A DNA stretch of 64,000 nt from JBELHO01 sp042091375 (GCA_042091375.1 JBELHO010000011.1:20525-84524), one strand, 5' to 3'; shown: positions 48,035 through 57,085, numbered from the stretch's first letter. Numbers and translations are program-made. Notes: generated from the letters alone by a model not told the origin.

Positions 48035-49284
48035 TGTTAGTGATTATTGAAGCTTGGTTAATAGAACACGGGATCGCCAGTAATTATTTAACTTTTGCGA
48101 CTCTTACCTTAGGTAGTGTGATTATCTTAGTACTGTGTGCAATGAGTTTTTATCTCACTCGCCACCAACTCTTGATTAGAGTAGAAAAAGTTGTGCAAAA
48201 GTCGCGTAATACATGGGATAACGTATTGGCTGAAAACCATGTTTTTGTGCGCATTTCCTTACTGTTACCACTGTTATTATTATTATTTTTAATTCCTATC
48301 TTTATTTTAGCCGATAACGTTTATTACAACTTTCTCCAAATCGCCGCAAAAATAGCCATCACATTTCAGGTGGCGAGATGCTTAACCGCCTTGCTCAATG
48401 TGATCAACAGCGTTTCAAAAAACACTGCAAGAGATCGCTATCTTCCCCTAAATGCGACGATTCAAGTGGTAAAGTTAGTGGTTTATTTAATTGCCACTAT
48501 TCTCGCCATATCACTGATATTAGGCGAATCACCGCTTTATTTATTGAGTGGTTTAGGGGCATTAACCGCGGTGCTATTGTTAGTTTTTCAAGATACAATC
48601 AAAGGGTTAGTTGCAAGTATTCAAATATCAGCAAATCGGATGTTAGCCCCTGGAGATTGGATCGAAATACCCCATTACGGTGCCGATGGTGATGTGTTAG
48701 AAATAGGGCTGAATACCGTCAAAGTACAAAATTTTGATAATACGGTAACCACTGTACCTACCTATGCACTGATCAGTGGCTCTTTTAAAAATTGGCGAGA
48801 TATGTTCAATTCTGGCGGCAGGCGCATTAAACGCACGATCATCATCGATGTCGCTAGTATTGCTTTTAGTCAACCAGATGACATTGAAAAACAAAGTAAA
48901 ATTAATCTGTTAAGCCACTACTTAACCGAAAAAAAACAAGTTATAGCCGCTCATAATGACACCCTAGGCGAAAATGCAAGCTTGCCAATAAATCAACGAC
49001 AGTTAACCAATATAGGTACGTTTCGCGCCTATATTGAAGCGTATTTACACCAGCACGATAAAGTCAATAGTCAAATGACTTGCATGGTCAGACAACTGCA
49101 AGCAACGCCTAGTGGTTTACCCTTAGAGCTGTATTTTTTTAGTGTCGATCAAAACTGGGTGAATTATGAAAAAATTCAAGCAGATATATTTGACCATTTG
49201 TATGCAATGGCACCGCAATTCCATTTGCGTATTTTTCAACACCCGTCAGGCAACGATTGGCGTAAACGCGATGAGACTTGCTAA
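48034..49284 (+). CDS. Mechanosensitive channel, MscS family (YbdG-like)
   Basis: A 416-residue MscS-type protein with about five membrane helices (first at 20-42, last at about 165-190), the pore-adjacent VFQDTIKGLVASIQISANRML, and the beta domain start PGDWIEIP. The C-terminal FKNWRDMFNSGGRRIKR insert is typical of the YbdG/MscM group, which releases solutes under osmotic shock. Coupled to the acyltransferase gene upstream. Confidence 0.88.
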   Translation: MLVIIEAWLIEHGIASNYLTFATLTLGSVIILVLCAMSFYLTRHQLLIRVEKVVQKSRNTWDNVLAENHVFVRISLLLPLLLLLFLIPIFILADNVYYNFLQIAAKIAITFQVARCLTALLNVINSVSKNTARDRYLPLNATIQVVKLVVYLIATILAISLILGESPLYLLSGLGALTAVLLLVFQDTIKGLVASIQISANRMLAPGDWIEIPHYGADGDVLEIGLNTVKVQNFDNTVTTVPTYALISGSFKNWRDMFNSGGRRIKRTIIIDVASIAFSQPDDIEKQSKINLLSHYLTEKKQVIAAHNDTLGENASLPINQRQLTNIGTFRAYIEAYLHQHDKVNSQMTCMVRQLQATPSGLPLELYFFSVDQNWVNYEKIQADIFDHLYAMAPQFHLRIFQHPSGNDWRKRDETC

Positions 49285-49297
49285 TACAGCAATAACA

Positions 49298-50155
49298 CTA
49301 ACGTTGTCTAATGACACCTTCTTGCATAGTAGAGGCCACTAATTCACCTTGTTGGTTGAAAATTTGTCCTTTAACTAAGCCTCTACAGCCTGAGGCGTTT
49401 GGACTATCGATCACGTATAAAAGCCACTCATCAAAACGGAAAGGTCGGTGAAACCACATCGAATGGTCGATAGTGGCAATTTGTAAGTTGGGTTGCCAAT
49501 GACTCAATCCATGACTGAATAATGCAGTGGGTAAAAAATGAAAATCAGAAGTATACGCCAGCATGTAAGTATGAATGCGCAAATCATCAGGTAATTTACC
49601 ATTGGCTTTGATCCACAAGTGACATAGCGGTTTAGTTTTACTGGGGTTAATCCAGTCGTATTGCTCAACGGGCTTCAAAATAACTGGTTTTTCCGCCAAG
49701 AATTTGCCGCGAATATGCTCGGGGATATGCTGCTTGTTATCAATAATAAAATCGGTAAATGACGGCAGACTTTCCGGATCGGGTACATTGGGCATAGTAT
49801 TTTGATGCTCAATCCCTCGCTCTGTGATCTGAAAAGACGCGGTTAAATAGAATATTGTTTTACCGTGCTGTATGGCTTTTACTCGACGCGTAGTAAAACT
49901 TGTTCCATCGCGAATATTTTCCACTTCGTACACTATAGGCTTTGTCGCGTCGCCGGGGCGAAGAAAATAAGAATGTAATGAGTGTACATGACGCAATGGA
50001 TCTACCGTTTCTTGTGCTGCGGATAATGCTTGCCCCATCACTTGCCCACCAAAAAGGGCTTTGAAGCCGAGGTCTTGACTTTGACCTCGATACAAACCTT
50101 GCTCAATAGTTTCTAATTTTAATAACGACAATAAGTCGTTTAATACTTGCCCCAT
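49298..50155 (-). CDS. tesB: Acyl-CoA thioesterase II
   Basis: A 285-residue double-hotdog thioesterase with the E. coli TesB length and catalytic residues: the Asp of ATIDHSMWFHRPF near 208 and the Gln of MQEGVI at the C-terminus. GGAG lies 6 nt before the ATG. Hydrolyses medium- and long-chain acyl-CoA. Confidence 0.95.
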   Translation of the reverse strand: MGQVLNDLLSLLKLETIEQGLYRGQSQDLGFKALFGGQVMGQALSAAQETVDPLRHVHSLHSYFLRPGDATKPIVYEVENIRDGTSFTTRRVKAIQHGKTIFYLTASFQITERGIEHQNTMPNVPDPESLPSFTDFIIDNKQHIPEHIRGKFLAEKPVILKPVEQYDWINPSKTKPLCHLWIKANGKLPDDLRIHTYMLAYTSDFHFLPTALFSHGLSHWQPNLQIATIDHSMWFHRPFRFDEWLLYVIDSPNASGCRGLVKGQIFNQQGELVASTMQEGVIRQR

Positions 50156-50444
50156 TAATGCTCCGTACCATTTAATTGAGTGTTGCTAATTAATATGCTG
50201 CAATTATACTGAGATATTTGCCATCACAAAAGTCATTCTGCGGTGAATATTCGCCATCACCCGATCCAACGGAGCCAATATATAACCACAATAGTTGTGG
50301 ATAAAGTGGAGATATACTTGCTTAAAAGCTTACTAATTGACCATTTTAGTTCAAAAAAATAGCGTGACCAACTCTAATTTATAAATAAAAAACAAATTAA
50401 AACAATAATATAAAACTTTATGGAAATATTTTTTAATTTGCTAG
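50156..50444. other. Non-coding gap before the riboswitch promoter
   Basis: About 290 nt, A/T-rich. It holds a CCACAA-TAG-TTGTGG inverted repeat (50286-50300) overlapping one perfect DnaA box in reverse orientation (50296-50304). No gene seen. Confidence 0.5.
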
Positions 50445-50472
50445 TTTACAAGCCAATATCATTGTCTATAAT
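50445..50472 (+). promoter_or_regulatory. Sigma-70 promoter of the c-di-GMP riboswitch RNA
   Basis: TTTACA (50445-50450), a 16-bp spacer and a perfect TATAAT (50467-50472). Transcription would start near 50479, a few bases before the aptamer. Confidence 0.8.
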
Positions 50473-50489
50473 GCACTTAGAGCTGCTAA

Positions 50490-50575
50490 AGCTCGATAAG
50501 GGCAAATCTAGTGAAAGCTAGAGACGCAAAGTCACCGGTCTAAGGGGAAACCTATGATAGCGGAACTGCCGAATT
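50490..50575 (+). promoter_or_regulatory. c-di-GMP riboswitch, GEMM-I class
   Basis: The conserved core is present in order: GGGCAAA (50500-50506), a P2 stem TCTAG/CTAGA closing a GAAA-containing loop (50507-50522), GACGCAAAGTCACCGG (50523-50538), then the P3 side with CTAAGG, CCTATGATAGCGG and CTGCCG to about 50572. This matches the Vibrio cholerae Vc2 aptamer pattern. It has its own strong promoter. The nearest plus-strand gene begins 2.1 kb away (52651) and the next gene in the way, 50661-52433, is on the minus strand, so no ordinary target gene is seen. An ORF of 39 codons from GTG 50584 is not convincing. Confidence 0.87.
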
Positions 50576-50660
50576 TAGATATAGTGGGGGCTTGTCTAGC
50601 TTTCCTACGTTCACTATCCTTCTCTGCGGTGACTTTTGCGTGCCTTCACTTCTTTTGTAT

Positions 50661-52433
50661 TTATTTCGAAACTTGTAAATCTGCTAATTTTTTGACCAAA
50701 TAATCATTGATAACTTGTTCAAGCATGCTTAACGGCATTGAGCCATTGGCTAAAATCTGATCGTGAAACTCTCTTAAGTCAAAATCCGCTGCTAACATTT
50801 GCTCGGCCTTGGCGCGCAAGCGTTTAATAGTAAGCTCGCCAATTTTATAAGAAAGGGCTTGTCCAGGCCAAGAGATATAGCGATCTATCTCAGAATACAC
50901 ATTGTGCAAAGACAGTGCGGTATTATTGGCTAAATACTGTACCGCCTTATCTCTGCTCCATCCTTTACTGTGCATGCCAGTGTCTACAACCAAGCGACAG
51001 GCCCGCCACATTTCATAAGTTAGTCGGCCAAAATCACTGTAAGGATCTTGATAAAATCCGGCTTCAATGCCCAGAAACTCGGCATACAGCCCCCAGCCCT
51101 CACCAAAAGCTGAAATATAGGTACGCGACCTAAATTCAGGCACATTGGTCATTTCACGGGCAATAGCCCCTTGTAAATGATGCCCAGGCACCGCTTCATG
51201 GAGGGTTAACGCCTCCAACACATACAATGGCCTTTTATCAAGACGATAAGTATTTACCCAATAATAACCGGCTTGTCCCTCACGTGAAGGCCCGGAATAA
51301 CGGCCAGTGGTATACTTTGGCGCGATACTTTTTGGCACAGCGACAACACCATAAGGTGTGCGCGGTAACAATTTGAAAAGTTTGGGTAACTGCGCATCCA
51401 TTTTTTTAGCGATATATGAAGCTTCTGTTAATAATTGTCTAGCACTGGTTGCGTAAAACTGCGGATCGGTTCGTAAAAATTCGATGAAACTGGCAAAATC
51501 CCCCTCAAAATCTAGCTGTTCAATAATATCTTCCATTTCGCCGCGAATTCGCTTTACTTCAGTAAGTCCTTGTTGATGTATCTGTTCGGCTGTTAGCGGT
51601 AAAGTGGTATAGTGTGCAACTCTATTTTGATAATAATCATCGCCATTGGGCAAAGAACTGGCGGCAATATTCTGGCGGGCATTAGGCTGATAACGATCAA
51701 CCATGAAGTCATAGTACTTTTGATAGCTGGGCACGACAAACTGTTCGATAAAAAGCCTTGCCTGGTTGCGCAACGCGTGTTGTTGCGCCTCAGGTATATG
51801 TTTTACTATGTTGTTAAATGGCCGATAGTATTCACTTTTAGTTGCGTCGTCGGTAATGAACGCTTGAATAGATTGCTCAAAACCGACTAATACTTCAGCG
51901 GGCTGAGTGATGCCTTCTTTGATACCTTGCTCCATCCAATACATTTGCTGATCGAAGTATTGAGGTAAAGCCTGTAAACGTGCAAGGTAATCAATATAGT
52001 CCTGTTGCTCAGTAAAGTTAACTCGTCGGTGCATCCAACTTATACTGGCGTGAAAACCCGACTCAGCAGTCAACGGCATATAGTGTTCTTTGTTGTTATA
52101 ACTATCGATTTGATTTTTTAATAGGTAACCTAGTACTGACCAATTGATTTTGTCTTGTAATGACAGATCATCGGCAGTAATTGCCATTAATTGTCGATAT
52201 ATTTGCCCAGTTCGCTGCTGTTGAGCCGCCAATGTTGCTGGTGATAAATCCGGTAGATAGGCATTGGTATCACCAACCAATGGTTGGTTAAAAGGACTCA
52301 TTTGCCGATAGTGATCACTGTGTTCAGCAATGACAGCGGCTAGTTCAGTCGCGGCATTATTACTTACCTGCTTAGTCAATTGGCTACACGCCATCACAGC
52401 TAATAACCCAAAAATCACAACCAGATATTTCAT
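50661..52433 (-). CDS. DUF885 family peptidase-like lipoprotein
   Basis: A 590-residue exported protein from ATG 52433; this start puts a lipoprotein signal at the N-terminus (lipobox Val-Met-Ala-Cys near residue 16), while an upstream ATG at 52457 would bury it. The DUF885 zinc motif HEAVPGHH is at 412-419 and AFGEGWGLYAE follows with the likely third ligand. The family is related to M32/M3-like peptidases; the substrate is unknown. A GEMM-I riboswitch points at its 3' end from the opposite strand. Confidence 0.88.
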   Translation of the reverse strand: MKYLVVIFGLLAVMACSQLTKQVSNNAATELAAVIAEHSDHYRQMSPFNQPLVGDTNAYLPDLSPATLAAQQQRTGQIYRQLMAITADDLSLQDKINWSVLGYLLKNQIDSYNNKEHYMPLTAESGFHASISWMHRRVNFTEQQDYIDYLARLQALPQYFDQQMYWMEQGIKEGITQPAEVLVGFEQSIQAFITDDATKSEYYRPFNNIVKHIPEAQQHALRNQARLFIEQFVVPSYQKYYDFMVDRYQPNARQNIAASSLPNGDDYYQNRVAHYTTLPLTAEQIHQQGLTEVKRIRGEMEDIIEQLDFEGDFASFIEFLRTDPQFYATSARQLLTEASYIAKKMDAQLPKLFKLLPRTPYGVVAVPKSIAPKYTTGRYSGPSREGQAGYYWVNTYRLDKRPLYVLEALTLHEAVPGHHLQGAIAREMTNVPEFRSRTYISAFGEGWGLYAEFLGIEAGFYQDPYSDFGRLTYEMWRACRLVVDTGMHSKGWSRDKAVQYLANNTALSLHNVYSEIDRYISWPGQALSYKIGELTIKRLRAKAEQMLAADFDLREFHDQILANGSMPLSMLEQVINDYLVKKLADLQVSK

Positions 52434-52650
52434 TTTGTTTGAAACCGGCAAAAGCATAAATATTACTCTAACAAAGACAAGTAAACTTTGTAGATTGTAT
52501 AATATGCCTATTTTTGATACAAGAAATTGAATTTCAACATGAATATGTTATTTAATTGCTAGCAAAGACTTTTTTAACTAGCACTTTTGTTCAATTTACT
52601 AGAGAATACATTACTGACAATCATTCATATTTCGTTTAAAAGGTGAGGTA

Positions 52651-53661
52651 ATGAGATATCATGATTCCATAAAGACAGCACAGAGTAGAAATACCCTAGC
52701 TATAAAACAATTGAAGCTTTGGCATCTTGCCCCTACGCCTATCAATTATGCTGTTTGTTATGAATATATTATCGGCGACAATCAGCAAATAATCTCGGTA
52801 ATAAAACAACATCTTGAATCAGGTAAACCGCTTAATAACTTTCTTTTCGATCAACTCTATCGAGACGTTATTTTAGGGCAAAGTAACTTCCGTGATGAAA
52901 TTATTACTGATATTGATATGTTAATTACTGACATACAACAAAGTACTCAGCATTCATCGCGATCATTGAGCCAATTTATCAAGCAAGTTGATGCCAGCAT
53001 CGATGATTTTCACTCCAAAAACAGTCAGAAAATCGATCGCGCAATTGCACAAGTAAAAAAAGCCTCATTGCAATTTAAAAGACAGCAAAATCAATTGGCC
53101 AAGCAATTATTTGCTTCACAACAACAATCTAAATCACTGCAAACTGAACTCGACGAAGTGCGCAAAGATATTTATTTAGATCCCCTGACTGGCTTGTATA
53201 ATCAAAAAGCCTTTAACCACCATATTGAACTCTGGACTAGCGCCGATCCCGACAAACAGGTCTCAGCCATTGTTATCAATGTTGATTCGCTAAATCAGAT
53301 CAAACAACAATTTGGTGAGCTGATCAGTGATGTCCTGCTATCAAAAATTGCCAATAAAATTAACAGCTATGTTGGCGAAAGTGGTTTACCTGTGCGCTCA
53401 GGTAGTGATGAATTCCTGATTTTATTACCGGAAATCGATAAAAATATTGTCACTGAAATTGCTGAAAAAATTCGTCAAGGCGTTGAAAAATTGCGTTTCA
53501 TTAATAATAAGTCGGGGGTGCGTTTACCTAAAATGACGGTTTGTTTAGGGGTCACCGATTTTCGTTTATCGCAAAATGTGCAGTCGGTTATTGACAAGGC
53601 AAGGATATTAGTTGATGACATGCAACTCAATGGCCATAACAAACTGAAAGTTATCCCTTAG
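52651..53661 (+). CDS. Degenerate GGDEF-domain protein
   Basis: A 336-residue soluble protein: a helical N-terminal domain, a long coiled coil (about 100-170), and a GGDEF fold whose signature reads Gly251-Ser-Asp-Glu-Phe255. The usual D-x-D-x-FK-x-x-ND-x-x-GH segment has become NVDSLNQIKQQFGE, losing the metal Asp, the Asn and the His. Likely inactive as a cyclase and perhaps a c-di-GMP or GTP sensor. AGGTGAGG lies just before the ATG. The riboswitch transcript, if it ran on, would reach this gene. Confidence 0.88.
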   Translation: MRYHDSIKTAQSRNTLAIKQLKLWHLAPTPINYAVCYEYIIGDNQQIISVIKQHLESGKPLNNFLFDQLYRDVILGQSNFRDEIITDIDMLITDIQQSTQHSSRSLSQFIKQVDASIDDFHSKNSQKIDRAIAQVKKASLQFKRQQNQLAKQLFASQQQSKSLQTELDEVRKDIYLDPLTGLYNQKAFNHHIELWTSADPDKQVSAIVINVDSLNQIKQQFGELISDVLLSKIANKINSYVGESGLPVRSGSDEFLILLPEIDKNIVTEIAEKIRQGVEKLRFINNKSGVRLPKMTVCLGVTDFRLSQNVQSVIDKARILVDDMQLNGHNKLKVIP

Positions 53662-53695
53662 TTTACGGTGATTTTTGCCGATCTTGCACTTTATA

Positions 53696-54157
53696 TCACT
53701 GTATTGCAATACGCTGAATAAGCTGTTCGATATTTTGCTCCGAATACACTTCAATATCATTTTTGATTAATAGCGCTGCGGTAACACCTTGACCCGGTAT
53801 TTTATTCCCTTGAAAACTGCCATCATACACTTGACTACTGCCACAAGACGGGCTTGATTCTTTCAACAAAGCAAAGCGAATATGGTGGCGTTGGCAAAGA
53901 TCCAGAGCGAGTTGCGCACCACGGCTAAATTCAGTTGTCACATCCACTCCTTGCTGGGTGATAATACTTCCTGTATGTGAGTTAATTTCAGCGGGAGCAC
54001 GGGGAACAGACAAACCACCAGCAACTTCCGGGCAAATAGCGATCAAGCGCTGCTGCGCTTGCCATTGCTTTAATACAAGATGCAGTACTTGTTGACTTTT
54101 ACCGTCATATCTTACTTTTTCACCGAGCAAACAAGCACTGACCAATATTTTATCCAT
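53696..54157 (-). CDS. DUF523 family protein
   Basis: A 153-residue cytosolic protein with the DUF523 pattern: ILVSACLLGEKVRYDG at the start, CPEVAGGLSVPR near 45, LLKESSPSCG near 100 with conserved cysteines that could bind metal. The actual function is unknown. The start is ATG 54157, overlapping the stop of the upstream gene by one base (TGATG). Confidence 0.85.
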   Translation of the reverse strand: MDKILVSACLLGEKVRYDGKSQQVLHLVLKQWQAQQRLIAICPEVAGGLSVPRAPAEINSHTGSIITQQGVDVTTEFSRGAQLALDLCQRHHIRFALLKESSPSCGSSQVYDGSFQGNKIPGQGVTAALLIKNDIEVYSEQNIEQLIQRIAIQ

Positions 54158-54462
54158 CAATCACATTGCCGCATGTAATCGGAAAGAGCCGGCAACTGTT
54201 GTTCAGAGACTAAATCACATGCCTCTATCCACATGGTCTCTATACAAGATTCAAGTTGCAGATAAAAAAAATGCTGTCGCCAACTAAAGCGCAAACAGCC
54301 TCGATCAGCACCAACAACAAATTCAATTTTCTCAAATTCATTATATTTTGCCAATACCGCTTGAATAAGACAAGCGAAGCTATCTTGTGAGTGATCAGTG
54401 GAGCTGATCAGCAATAATGTACCCTGATCATCGTGTTTAGTTGATAAGTTAATTGTTGTCAC
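54157..54462 (-). CDS. DUF3630-like small protein
   Basis: About 101 residues if it starts at GTG 54462; the longer frame (to 54570) would begin with a hydrophobic stretch and run into the divergent cytochrome gene's promoter, so it is not favoured. The pattern VVGADRGCLRF...LQLESCIETMWIEA resembles the DUF3630 family of Alteromonadales. Function unknown. Its stop overlaps the DUF523 start, so the pair is coupled. Confidence 0.65.
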   Translation of the reverse strand: MTTINLSTKHDDQGTLLLISSTDHSQDSFACLIQAVLAKYNEFEKIEFVVGADRGCLRFSWRQHFFYLQLESCIETMWIEACDLVSEQQLPALSDYMRQCD

Positions 54463-54594
54463 GCTGCTTTTAAATATTGAACTTAGCCTGACTATAATAT
54501 AATAAAAAAAAGCAAAGACAGCATTAAGGTTTTTACATATAATTAGAAGTGGCTTACAAAAATTAATCAATCAATCATTAAGAGAGATAAAGTT

Positions 54595-54894
54595 ATGAAT
54601 AAACTTACTTTAGCTGCGATAGCTACTGTGATGTTCGCATCTCCAACATTTGCTGCTGACATTGAAGCGGGTAAAGCTAAATCTGCAACATGCGCTGCAT
54701 GTCATGGCGCTGATGGTGTTTCAGCAATTCCAATGTATCCTAATTTAGCAGGTCAAAAAGAAATGTATCTGGCCAAACAACTGAAAGAATTTAAATCAGG
54801 TGTGCGCAAAGATGCTGTGATGTCAGCGATGGCCATGCCATTAACTGATGCAGATATTGCCAACCTTTCTGCTTATTACGCCAGCCTAAAATAA
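54595..54894 (+). CDS. Periplasmic monohaem cytochrome c (c4/c5 type)
   Basis: A 99-residue protein with a signal peptide cut near Phe-Ala20/Ala21, a haem-attachment site CAACH at 33-37 and a distal Met in the MAMPLTD segment near residue 81. Small periplasmic electron carrier. AAGAGAG lies before the ATG. Followed by a strong terminator. Confidence 0.93.
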   Translation: MNKLTLAAIATVMFASPTFAADIEAGKAKSATCAACHGADGVSAIPMYPNLAGQKEMYLAKQLKEFKSGVRKDAVMSAMAMPLTDADIANLSAYYASLK

Positions 54895-54920
54895 TTTCAC
54901 CGAGTTAGGTTAAGTTGACA

Positions 54921-54946
54921 AAAAAGCGCTCTAAGGGCGCTTTTTT
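54921..54946 (+). terminator. Terminator after the cytochrome c gene
   Basis: AAAAAGCGC (54921-54929) with GCGCTTTTT (54937-54945), a 7-base loop and a T-run. Could also serve the opposite strand. Confidence 0.88.
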
Positions 54947-54975
54947 ATTGATATTTTTTAGCGGGGGATATACCG

Positions 54976-55095
54976 CAACTTATACTACAAAGCAGATTAC
55001 GACTTATAACGCAGCTTTCATCGCAACTTATACGACAACTTAAATTACAACTCATGTTGTAACTTTAACCGCAGCCTGTATCACATATATTTCAA
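54976..55095. repeat. Degenerate tandem repeat, 12/24-bp period
   Basis: Cut every 12 bases from 54976 the units read CAACTTATACTA, CAAAGCAGATTA, CGACTTATAACG, CAGCTTTCATCG, CAACTTATACGA, CAACTTAAATTA, CAACTCATGTTG, TAACTTTAACCG, CAGCCTGTATCA, CATATATTTCAA. The CAACTTATA word recurs at 54976, 55000 (one change) and 55024, exactly 24 bp apart. Fills most of the 380-nt gap between the cytochrome and recQ, where no gene is seen. Confidence 0.8.
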
Positions 55096-55248
55096 CTTAT
55101 ATTGAAATAACCGCGCAGTGATAACCTACTCACCTTAAGCGGTATTGTTTCAATGCAAATCAGGATTGTAAAAAAACGCTGTTTAGCTGCGACTCACTGG
55201 TTATGTATGTTAAGTAACGATCTTCAGGTACTATTGGCAGTTAATATT

Positions 55249-55282
55249 TTCAATGATTGTATATGTTCAATGATTATATATG
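55249..55282. repeat. 17-bp tandem duplication overlapping the recQ stop codon
   Basis: Two adjacent 17-mers, TTCAATGATTGTATATG and TTCAATGATTATATATG, differ at one base. The recQ stop (55274-55276) lies inside the second copy. Confidence 0.85.
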
Positions 55283-57085
55283 TTCTGTGATCAGGGCTAA
55301 AAATGGCTGGCCGTAGCGTTGTAGCTTAGTATCACCAATACCGTTAATCGTTAACATTTCAGTTGTGGTCGATGGTTTAAACTTGGCCAATTCAGATAAA
55401 GTAGCATCATTAAAAACGATATAAGGCGGAATATCTTCTGCATCGGCGATCTCTTTACGCAACTGCCGTAACTTGGCAAAAAGCTTTCGATCATAGTTCT
55501 TGGTCGACTTATTTTGCTGCCAATAACTTGCTTTTTGTAGGCGCGGTGTAGCCAATTGCAGCTGTATATCACCAACCAAAACCCCTCTAGCTGCTTGGGT
55601 TAAACACAAGGCAGAATTTTGTGAAATATCTTGTTGCAAATACCCCAAGTGAATTAACTGTCTGATAATAGCATGCCAGTAACCTGGCGTTTTATCCTTA
55701 CCTAAACCGAATGTCGACACTGTATCATGACCCAACGCAATTATTTGCTCAGTATTTTGGCCCCGTAAAACATCAATAACATGTGCTATATTACCTTGCT
55801 GCTCTATGCGATAAACACAAGATAATACCTTTTGTGCCGCTACTGAACCGTCAAACTTGCTGGGTGGATCTAGACAGATATCACAATTTCCACAGGCTTG
55901 TTCAGTATATTCGGCAAAATAGTTGAGCACTAATTGTCGCCGGCATGTTTGTGCATCAATAAAGCCTTGTACCGCTTGAAACCGCTGTAATTCAACATGT
56001 GTTCGCTGACTATTCTCACCTTGCTGAATGCGTTTATTGATCCGTTCAGCATCGCCTTGATCAAATAAAAATAATGCTTCAGAAGGCAAGCCATCTCTGC
56101 CTGCTCGGCCGATCTCTTGATAGTAGGATTCAAGGGTACGCGGTGGCTCAAAATGTATGACATAACGAATATTGGATTTATTGATCCCTAATCCAAAGGC
56201 AATAGTTGCTATCACTAATTGAATATTGTCTTTAGCAAAACCGTCTTGTACCGCGTTGCGAATTTCAACATCTAAACCCGCGTGGTAAGCCGCGCAATTA
56301 ATGCCAAAACCCGCTAATGATGCGGTTAATTTTTCCACCTGCCAGCGACTATTACAATAAATAATGCCGCATTCGTCAGCGCGTTTTTTCACGTAACTCA
56401 ACACCTGTTGCGTACCTTGGTATTTGTCTGCCATGGTAAGGCGAATATTAGGTCGATCAAAACTGTCCAAATGGATATAAGGCGATGTCAACGCTAGTTG
56501 TTGCAAAATGTCTTTACGGGTGGTGACATCAGCGGTGGCGGTAAGAGCAATAACAGGTACATTGGGAAAGTATTGTTTTACTTGATCAAGCTTAGTATAA
56601 GCAGGTCGAAAATCATGCCCCCACTGTGAAATACAATGGGCTTCATCAATGGCAAATAAACTCACGGTGAGTTGTTGTAAACCTTGGATAAACAAATAAT
56701 GGGTCAAGCGCTCGGGGGCAACGTAAAGGAGTTTAATTTCATTATTGGCCAAACGTTGAAAAGTGTCATTGATGGCCTCTGATGATAAGCTTGAATTGAC
56801 ATAGGCAGCACTTATCCCCTGTCTGTTTAACGCATCCACTTGATCTTTCATCAGGGCAATTAACGGTGATATAACAATAGTAATACCGGGCAACTGAGTG
56901 GCCGGTAACTGATAACACAATGACTTACCTCCACCCGTTGGCATTAGCACCAAACAATCTTGACCTTGCAACACTTGATTAATAATGTCTTCTTGGCCTT
57001 GTCGAAATTGATCGTAACCAAAAAAATACTTTAGTGCTTGTTGCAAGGTGGTGTGCGATAGATTAGCTGCAAAGTGATCCAACAC
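55274..57085 (-). CDS. recQ: ATP-dependent DNA helicase RecQ
   Basis: A 603-residue SF2 helicase for recombination and fork repair. Walker A MPTGGGKSLCYQLPA, DEAHCISQWGHDFRPAY, ATIAFGLGINKSN and EIGRAGRDG are present; a zinc-binding segment with ACGNCDICLD lies near residue 390 and an HRDC domain closes the protein. Start is GTG at 57085. The last codons and stop lie in a 17-bp duplication. Confidence 0.96.
   Translation of the reverse strand: MLDHFAANLSHTTLQQALKYFFGYDQFRQGQEDIINQVLQGQDCLVLMPTGGGKSLCYQLPATQLPGITIVISPLIALMKDQVDALNRQGISAAYVNSSLSSEAINDTFQRLANNEIKLLYVAPERLTHYLFIQGLQQLTVSLFAIDEAHCISQWGHDFRPAYTKLDQVKQYFPNVPVIALTATADVTTRKDILQQLALTSPYIHLDSFDRPNIRLTMADKYQGTQQVLSYVKKRADECGIIYCNSRWQVEKLTASLAGFGINCAAYHAGLDVEIRNAVQDGFAKDNIQLVIATIAFGLGINKSNIRYVIHFEPPRTLESYYQEIGRAGRDGLPSEALFLFDQGDAERINKRIQQGENSQRTHVELQRFQAVQGFIDAQTCRRQLVLNYFAEYTEQACGNCDICLDPPSKFDGSVAAQKVLSCVYRIEQQGNIAHVIDVLRGQNTEQIIALGHDTVSTFGLGKDKTPGYWHAIIRQLIHLGYLQQDISQNSALCLTQAARGVLVGDIQLQLATPRLQKASYWQQNKSTKNYDRKLFAKLRQLRKEIADAEDIPPYIVFNDATLSELAKFKPSTTTEMLTINGIGDTKLQRYGQPFLALITEHI

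Noticed and set aside
50286..50304. Perfect DnaA box with an overlapping inverted repeat as a possible origin
   Set aside because: Only one box, no AT-rich unwinding element with further boxes and no dnaA, gidA or parAB genes near.
50584..50703. 39-codon frame from GTG just after the riboswitch
   Set aside because: No ribosome-binding site, no match to a known small protein, and its sequence is better explained by complementarity to the aptamer.
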